A stretch of 18,454 bases of DNA, taken from NCBI GenBank assembly GCA_002298885.1, contig DBMK01000358.1, positions 1 to 18,454 of the forward strand, given 5' to 3'. This stretch comes from Anaerolineaceae bacterium UBA700. GTDB lineage: Bacteria; Chloroflexota; Anaerolineae; Anaerolineales; Anaerolineaceae. A model generated the notes under the pieces. That model worked only from the letters and a program-made list of their open reading frames with translations. It was not told the origin of the DNA and searched no databases. How positions within the stretch are numbered: position 1 is the stretch's first letter; each line of letters starts with the position of its first letter. Below are positions 14,901-18,454 of this stretch, one piece after another. A program made the translations under genes and the position numbers.

Positions 14901-15600
14901 ACCCGTACCAATCTCGCAGCAGCAGGCGCAGGTCGGCCTTGATTCGCTCGTATTCCTGGGCGCGCTTGGCCTGTTTCTCCAGGTACACTAGCCGCGGTCC
15001 CAGCTCGCTCAAGATATCCTGCACACGTTCCAGGTTGCGCCGGGTCGTCTCCAGGCGGTTCAGGCTTTCCTCGCGCCGGCTGCGGTACAATCCGATCCCG
15101 GCAGCTTCCTCGAAAAACTTGCGCCGCTCTTCAGGCTTCAGCGAAAGCGCCGCGTCGACCAGACCTTGGCCGATAATAGTATAAGTCCGTTCTGCCAGCC
15201 CGGATTGGGCCAGCAGCTCGCCGATCTCCTTGAGGCGCACCCGCTGCCCATTGAGCAGGTATTCGTTGTTGCCGTCCCGGTATGCCCGGCGGGTGATGGC
15301 GACCTCTGAAAAGTCGATCGGCAGCCAGGAATCGGAATTATCGAAGACAATCGAAGCGGAAGCCATTCCAGCCCGCGGACGCTGTTCCGACCCGGCAAAG
15401 ATCATATCCTCGGTCTTGCGCCCGCGCAACAGTGAATAGGACTGTTCGCCCAGCACCCAGCGCAATGCATCGGCAATGTTCGATTTACCGGAGCCGTTCG
15501 GGCCGACGATCGCCGTGATCGGGCCGGGGTATTCGAACGCTGTGCGGCTGGCGAAGGTCTTGTATCCGTGGAGTTCGAGGGATTTTAAGCGTGACGCCAT
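11992..15600 (-). CDS. smc: chromosome segregation ATPase SMC
   Basis: A 1202-residue SMC protein, of usual bacterial length. The N-terminal head holds Walker A GPNGSGKSN (33-41). Heptad-rich coiled coils run about 170-510 and 670-1000 with very high Gln/Glu/Arg/Leu content. The hinge lies at about 520-665 (LGKSYRALSQVL, then METAIAAVLGEFVDGVVYD). The C-terminal head has the ABC signature LSGGER (1104-1109), Walker B with VLDEVDA (1130-1136) and the His switch IITHNR. SMC dimers with ScpA and ScpB entrap DNA and help organise and segregate the chromosome. GAGGAG 4 nt before the ATG supports the start. The gene begins 7 nt after the rnc stop, which indicates cotranscription (rnc-smc is a recurrent pair). 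The partner gene scpA lies 2 kb away on the other strand. Confidence 0.97.
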   Translation of the reverse strand: MASRLKSLELHGYKTFASRTAFEYPGPITAIVGPNGSGKSNIADALRWVLGEQSYSLLRGRKTEDMIFAGSEQRPRAGMASASIVFDNSDSWLPIDFSEVAITRRAYRDGNNEYLLNGQRVRLKEIGELLAQSGLAERTYTIIGQGLVDAALSLKPEERRKFFEEAAGIGLYRSRREESLNRLETTRRNLERVQDILSELGPRLVYLEKQAKRAQEYERIKADLRLLLRDWYGYHWHRTQQDWSHANEVLKAQEVRQNKARQALEAVEEELNGLRNQLMEIRGRLNVWHSQSAELHNKREKISRDLAVMDERQRAQEDLAQNLERDLNRLRQDQAARQERVQSLEDERKQLGSELAEAQEQLNAARQALDSRFKERQQAESALRETRQKLVGSQTRQVQVKAHQNEVRQRLDSLLNNQKSANLAIETDQANLAKIEAQYNTARQRQQEAQATLASQETERSDLRSKIDELDGQRKSMLESQSKLETEVSRLKAQMDVLEQAERSFSGMNQGSRYLLEAAREGRLGKSYRALSQVLEVPVEMETAIAAVLGEFVDGVVYDHADDLDPALSLLESGSKGRAILVPFQMDGEEKGNFSYPADGDCLGIAADLVKVPNEFSALIQSLLGSVLVVRERRTARRMVKDLPRTARVVTLKGEVFWGSGIVAAGQEGRAGMISRPRQKRELAEALQTLTQKLDASRSELKGLDDALLGQRNRLLQHERDLKQANQALASANQSFQQASLALEQARSRLEWQRKQAAGFDGQIKQAESESIRLVEEIKTIDAQVVGLNEEIRKKSQELGALPLDELQKQVVHWETSIAVTNRSVKESERRIAEQNQEIAALGNSIQGVVARQGALARSLEELLAGKQALRDQESGLNHEIDELQIQITPAEEELDGLEKKYSALQGNHIAAQQAASLADRLANQAQLEVSRLRESLDALQRRVEEDFGLVAFEYEVEVSGPTPLPLEGMVEQLPKLVELPPELEPAINRQRAQLRRMGAVNPEAQKEYQEVKERHEFLTVQTDDLHKADNDLRQVIAELDELMKREFRKTFDAVAAEFKVLFTRLFGGGSAKLVLMDEVNPNEAGVDIEARLPGRREQGLSLLSGGERSLTAVALVFSLLKVSPTPFCVLDEVDAMLDEANVGRFRDLLIELSRNTQFIIITHNRNTVQAADIIYGVTMGRDSASQIVSLKLDEISEEMVK

Positions 15601-15607
15601 GTACTCC

Positions 15608-16327
15608 TCAATCGATCAGGTTGAGCCGTCGCAGGGCATCCCGCGCAGCCGATTTGGTTGCTATCTGCTTGCTGGCTCCTGTGCCGGAGCCAAAGGTGGT
15701 ATCGTTCACGACGACGTCCACTTCGAATAATTTTGAATGGTCCGGGCCGGTGATGCTGCGCGTAACGTAGGTTGGCGCCGAGAATCCCTGCGCCTGGACC
15801 CACTCCTGGAACAGGCTTTTTGGGTCTTCCGTCTTGTGGTTCAACAGGGCATCCTCGGCAGCGCTGATCAACAGAGGGGACATGAACTTCTGCACCGCGG
15901 TAATCCCCTGGTCCAGGTAAATCGCCCCGATCATGGCTTCGAAGCAGTCGCACAGCAACGCCGTGCGATCCTTGCCGCCCGCCTGAATTTCGCCGTGGCC
16001 GAGACGCATGGCGTTCCCAAGGCCGATGTGGCGGGCAAAAAAGGCCAGCTTATCGGTGTAGACCAACGCGGAGCGTAGCCGGGTCAGGTCTCCTTCCGGC
16101 ATTTCAGGGTACTGGTTGTAGAGCCAGGCGCCGACCACAAAATCCAGCACGGCATCGCCCAGGAATTCGAGCCGCTCGTTGTCTTCCAATGCCTCAGGGT
16201 GTTCGTTTAAATAAGATCGGTGGGTCAGCGCCCGGCTGAGCAGCAGGAAATCCTTAAACTGCAGCCCCAGGCGTTTCGCCAGGTCCTGGGGATGTTCTTT
16301 CCCCAGGTTTCCATTTTGGTTTTCCAC
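15608..16327 (-). CDS. rnc: ribonuclease III
   Basis: A 239-residue protein when started at GTG 16327. The RNase III catalytic domain (about 10-150) has the signature NERLEFLGDAVL (50-61), whose Glu and Asp bind Mg2+. It also has the later acidic pair in CDCFEAMIGAIYLD, where most homologues have an Ala before the Asp. A C-terminal double-stranded RNA-binding domain (about 165-236) ends in ATKSAARDALRRL. The enzyme cleaves double-stranded RNA in rRNA processing and mRNA turnover. Start choice: the frame can be extended to a GTG at 16363, but there the SD-like GGGG abuts the codon. GTG at 16327 has GGGAGG (16334-16339) at a 6-nt distance and gives a normal N-terminus. It is cotranscribed with smc (7-nt gap), and moaDE ends 96 nt upstream on the same strand. 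Confidence 0.95.
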   Translation of the reverse strand: MENQNGNLGKEHPQDLAKRLGLQFKDFLLLSRALTHRSYLNEHPEALEDNERLEFLGDAVLDFVVGAWLYNQYPEMPEGDLTRLRSALVYTDKLAFFARHIGLGNAMRLGHGEIQAGGKDRTALLCDCFEAMIGAIYLDQGITAVQKFMSPLLISAAEDALLNHKTEDPKSLFQEWVQAQGFSAPTYVTRSITGPDHSKLFEVDVVVNDTTFGSGTGASKQIATKSAARDALRRLNLID

Positions 16328-16423
16328 TGTTTTCCTCCCGAAAACCGAGGGAGAGCGAGCCACCCCTGCTGTTCCGACACACAGGTGGCTGGGTCTCCAT
16401 GGGTTCTCTCAAAAATAGAGTTG

Positions 16424-17125
16424 TCAATCTCCAGGTTTGGGATGATATTTCCCTTCCACCCATACCTCTCCATCCGGTCCAATCTCCTTTTTCCACACGG
16501 GCACAATTTCCTTCAACCGGTCGATCCCATAGCGAGCGGCTTCGAACACGCCCGTGTCGCGGTGGCCGGCCGAACAGGCGATCAAAACAGTAGGCGTGCC
16601 GGGCATAAGATGCCCGATACGTTGGACGAGAGCGATACCTTCCACCGCCGGCCAGCGCGCGCGGATTTCGTCGGCGACCTGCGCCATCTTCGCCTCGGCC
16701 ATCGGCCCGTAGGCTTCGTATTCCAGCGACACAGTCTGGTGCGGATCGTCCCGCCCGGTGATTCCTCTCACCATACCGGTGAAAATGCAGGCTGCCCCGG
16801 TCGTCGGCAGCGTAATGGCAGCCACCAGCTCGTCCAGGTTCAGCTCGCCTTCGACGATTTTAAGCAGGGTTGGACGGTCGCTGCCGCCGCTGACCGGCGG
16901 AAAGAAGGCCACTTCGGCGGCATCAGGCACCAAATCTTCATTGAACGCAAATTGCTGGTTGATCGAAACCACGCAAGTTGGCAGCAGCGGCTTGATGGAC
17001 GGGAATTTCTCCGCCAGCCGATCTTTCAGTGCGGAAACAGTCATCGGATTTTTGACATCCAGCTCGTACTGGTTTACGCCGGACCGTTCTTTCAACGAAG
17101 CAAAAAATAAAATCCTCAAAGCCAT
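16424..17125 (-). CDS. MoaD-MoaE fusion, molybdopterin synthase both subunits
   Basis: A 233-residue protein. Residues 1-81 are a MoaD/ubiquitin-like domain (LRILFFASLKERSG at the start, VAFFPPVSGG at 72-81). Residues of about 86-230 are MoaE: FTGMVRG (115-121), LEYEAY (134-139), RIGHLMPG (169-176), HRDTGVFEA (188-196), Lys205 and WKKE (211-214). Molybdopterin synthase converts precursor Z (cPMP) to molybdopterin, using sulfur carried as a thiocarboxylate on the C-terminal Gly of MoaD. Here Gly80-Gly81 is internal, so activity should need cleavage after GG, as reported for the mycobacterial fusion MoaX. The start lies 3 nt after the moaC stop, so the two form an operon. Other moa genes (moaA, moaB) are not in the window. 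Confidence 0.92.
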   Translation of the reverse strand: MALRILFFASLKERSGVNQYELDVKNPMTVSALKDRLAEKFPSIKPLLPTCVVSINQQFAFNEDLVPDAAEVAFFPPVSGGSDRPTLLKIVEGELNLDELVAAITLPTTGAACIFTGMVRGITGRDDPHQTVSLEYEAYGPMAEAKMAQVADEIRARWPAVEGIALVQRIGHLMPGTPTVLIACSAGHRDTGVFEAARYGIDRLKEIVPVWKKEIGPDGEVWVEGKYHPKPGD

Positions 17126-17128
17126 AAG

Positions 17129-17611
17129 CTACTCGTTTACCACGTCTCCGCTCTGCCCGCCGTGCTTTTCCACCAGGCGTACGTTCTGGATGCGCCCGGT
17201 CTTTTCAACTGCTTTGACCATGTCGTACACCGTCAATGCCGCCACCGATACGGCGGTCAGGGCTTCCATCTCTACCCCGGTCCTTCCGCTGGATTTGACC
17301 TGCGCCGTGATCTGCACGCCCGGGAGCAGGTCATCGACTTCGATCTGCACGTTGATCGAAGTCAGCGGGATGGGATGGCAAAGGGGGATCAGCTCCCAGG
17401 TCCGCTTGGCGGCCTGGATTCCCGCAATTTGCGCCACCGTCAGAACGTCCCCCTTCTTCAGCAAGCCCTGCTTGATCAATTCGACCGTTGCTACCTTTAA
17501 ACTGACCTCGCCGCGCGCGATGGCTATGCGCTTCGTGACCGGTTTTGCACCCACATCCACCATGTGCGCCGCTCCGGCATCGTCCAGGTGGCTCAGTTTT
17601 TCGCTCGTCAT
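17129..17611 (-). CDS. moaC: cyclic pyranopterin monophosphate synthase
   Basis: A 160-residue MoaC, of typical length. Motifs are [13 protein letters not shown] (16-28), the active-site region [10 protein letters not shown] (75-84), [16 protein letters not shown] (107-122) and VYDMVKA (128-134) with the conserved Asp130 and Lys133. MoaC makes cPMP from the product of the radical-SAM enzyme MoaA, the first step of molybdenum cofactor synthesis. It is followed 3 nt later by the moaDE fusion, so two consecutive pathway enzymes are coexpressed. TATAAT on the minus strand ends only 6 nt before the ATG, so translation is probably leaderless. AGG in the gap is too close to act as a normal SD. It is divergent from scpA across 38 nt. 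Confidence 0.96.
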   Translation of the reverse strand: MTSEKLSHLDDAGAAHMVDVGAKPVTKRIAIARGEVSLKVATVELIKQGLLKKGDVLTVAQIAGIQAAKRTWELIPLCHPIPLTSINVQIEVDDLLPGVQITAQVKSSGRTGVEMEALTAVSVAALTVYDMVKAVEKTGRIQNVRLVEKHGGQSGDVVNE

Positions 17612-17617
17612 GCCTGA

Positions 17618-17623
17618 ATTATA
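17618..17623 (-). promoter_or_regulatory. -10 box of moaC (leaderless)
   Basis: Minus-strand TATAAT separated from the moaC ATG by only 6 nt (17612-17617). The expected transcription start coincides with the start codon. No consensus -35 is seen; the region overlaps the divergent scpA promoter. Confidence 0.6.
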
Positions 17624-17632
17624 CCCTGAACC

Positions 17633-17641
17633 TGCTATAAT
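17633..17641 (+). promoter_or_regulatory. extended -10 promoter of scpA (leaderless)
   Basis: TGCTATAAT (17633-17641) ends 8 nt before the ATG at 17650. A start 6-8 nt after the -10 would fall at the ATG or 1-2 nt before it. No SD precedes the gene (TATCCCCT lies in the gap). The facing moaC -10 box is only 12 nt away. Confidence 0.65.
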
Positions 17642-17649
17642 TATCCCCT

Positions 17650-18432
17650 ATGAGCATGCAGATTGCCGGTCACCAGACCGAAGGATACAAGGTTTCCACT
17701 CCTGTCTACTCCGGTCCGCTGGACCTGCTCCTCGATCTGATCGATCGGGCCGAGCTGGACATCACCACCCTGGCCCTGGCCCAGGTCACCGACCAATACC
17801 TGGATTACCTGGAAAACCTGGCCGACCGCGACCCGGCCGAAGTCTCCGCCTTCCTGGTGATTGCCGCCCGCCTGGTGCAGATCAAATCCGCCGCCCTCCT
17901 GCCGCGCCCGCCTGCCATCGAGGCTGCGGAGGAAGTGGACGACGGCGAAGCTCTGGCGCGCCAGTTAATCCTCTACCGGCGTTTCCGCCAGCTCGCCGGG
18001 TCGCTCGAAGAGCGCCTGGCTGCCGGCTTGAAGACTTATTTGCGCATCTCCGTGCCGACGGCCTTGATCGAATCGCATCTGGACATGTCCGGACTCACGG
18101 TCAACGACCTGGCGCTGGCCGCCTGGCAGACGATGGGGCTGAAGAGCGTCCTGCCGAAGCTCAGCGACGTGGTCAACATGCCCCGCGTGACTATCCGCGA
18201 GCGCATCCGCTCTATCGTCGATGCCCTGCGCATGTACGGCGGCACCACCTTTAAAAGCGTGCTCAACAACCGCTCGCGTCTCGAGATCGTGATCACTTTT
18301 CTGGCCATGCTCGAGCTGATCAAACGCAACGCCATCCAGGTCGAGCAGTCCGGCCTATTCGGTGAAATCAATCTGCAGGCCTTCGGCGCCCTGGGCGACG
18401 ATTTGGATTCTGAGGTTGAATTTGAGGATTAA
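17650..18432 (+). CDS. scpA: segregation and condensation protein A (kleisin)
   Basis: A 260-residue kleisin. The N-terminal domain has YSGPLDLLLDLIDRAELDIT (20-39), the ScpA hallmark, and the helix QVTDQYLDYLENL, which contacts the SMC neck. The middle (about 80-160) is charged and helical. The C-terminal winged-helix region (about 185-240) includes VTIRERIRSIVDAL and VITFLAMLELIKRNAIQVEQ, which binds the SMC head. The last 20 residues are acidic. ScpA bridges the two SMC heads and holds ScpB. The start ATG at 17650 follows an extended -10 by 8 nt without SD. A second in-frame ATG (codon 3) could also be used. The gene is divergent from moaC and not in the smc operon. A probable scpB start lies 11 nt after the stop. 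Confidence 0.95.
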   Translation: MSMQIAGHQTEGYKVSTPVYSGPLDLLLDLIDRAELDITTLALAQVTDQYLDYLENLADRDPAEVSAFLVIAARLVQIKSAALLPRPPAIEAAEEVDDGEALARQLILYRRFRQLAGSLEERLAAGLKTYLRISVPTALIESHLDMSGLTVNDLALAAWQTMGLKSVLPKLSDVVNMPRVTIRERIRSIVDALRMYGGTTFKSVLNNRSRLEIVITFLAMLELIKRNAIQVEQSGLFGEINLQAFGALGDDLDSEVEFED

Positions 18433-18443
18433 ATAATATATAT

Positions 18444-18454
18444 ATGGACACAAT
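18444..18454 (+). CDS. possible start of scpB, cut by the window edge
   Basis: An ATG at 18444 opens a frame reading Met-Asp-Thr before the sequence ends, 11 nt after the scpA stop. scpB commonly follows scpA, so it is the expected identity. With under four codons visible, this rests on context only. GAGG at 18424-18427 is the nearest SD-like string and is 16 nt away. Confidence 0.25.

Noticed and set aside
16422..16427. Perfect TTGACA (-35 consensus) on the minus strand before rnc
   Set aside because: The sequence 15-19 nt downstream (around ACCCAT) has no -10 resemblance, and the hexamer overlaps the moaDE stop codon (GAT TGA), which explains it as coding sequence.
16758..18254. Long plus-strand open frame of about 498 codons across moaDE, moaC and into scpA
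   Set aside because: It is antisense to two firmly identified genes and out of frame with scpA. Its product is low-complexity Ser/Arg/Pro without any motif, as expected from high-GC antisense shadow.
18445..18454. Ten bases (TGGACACAAT) shared with the lipoprotein start region at 7893-7902
   Set aside because: A ten-base match between two regions of an 18-kb window is expected by chance, and flanking bases do not match as a repeat or att site would.

Overview
The window looks like chromosomal DNA of a member of the Chloroflexota, most likely an Anaerolineae-type bacterium. This is inference from gene content: no marker was compared with a database. Supporting signs are rpsF-ssb-rpsR in that order, a fused MoaD-MoaE, rnc-smc next to scpA, several envelope proteins with long Thr/Pro-rich linkers, a DUF4012 protein, and moderately high GC with AT-rich promoters. 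No tRNA, rRNA, CRISPR array, insertion sequence or prophage gene was seen. No intergenic stretch exceeds 300 bases.

Positions 1-9196 are a cell-envelope/glycan region. A GT-C type membrane glycosyltransferase (89-1564, +) converges on a secreted glycosidase-like protein (1628-3103, -) and a Pro/Thr-stalk membrane-anchored protein (3218-3760, -). Divergent from these is a tightly coupled + strand operon (3896-9196): a DUF4012 protein, a YbhN/AglD-like membrane protein, a family 2 glycosyltransferase with C-terminal membrane helices, and a lipoprotein. The lipoprotein's catalytic-looking domain is a clear paralogue of the secreted glycosidase. Together they could build, export and trim a surface glycan, but the glycan and the reactions are unknown.

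Positions 9197-10410 hold the rpsF-ssb-rpsR operon with a strong extended -10 promoter, a structured leader and an intrinsic terminator. A parvulin/SurA-like foldase with an unusual Thr/Pro-rich insertion follows (10431-11903).

Positions 11902-18454 are a genome-maintenance and cofactor region. On the - strand, read from the right, lie moaC, a moaD-moaE fusion, rnc and smc. Divergent from moaC, scpA starts at 17650 on the + strand and is probably followed by scpB at the window edge. SMC and its kleisin ScpA therefore lie on opposite strands around a molybdopterin and RNase III block.

Regulatory patterns of note: extended -10 (TGnTATAAT-like) promoters recur. At least two genes (moaC and scpA), and probably the DUF4012 gene, have a -10 box so close to ATG that the mRNA would be leaderless. 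Both convergent junctions carry a 41-nt palindrome of the same design (19-bp stem, 3-nt loop).
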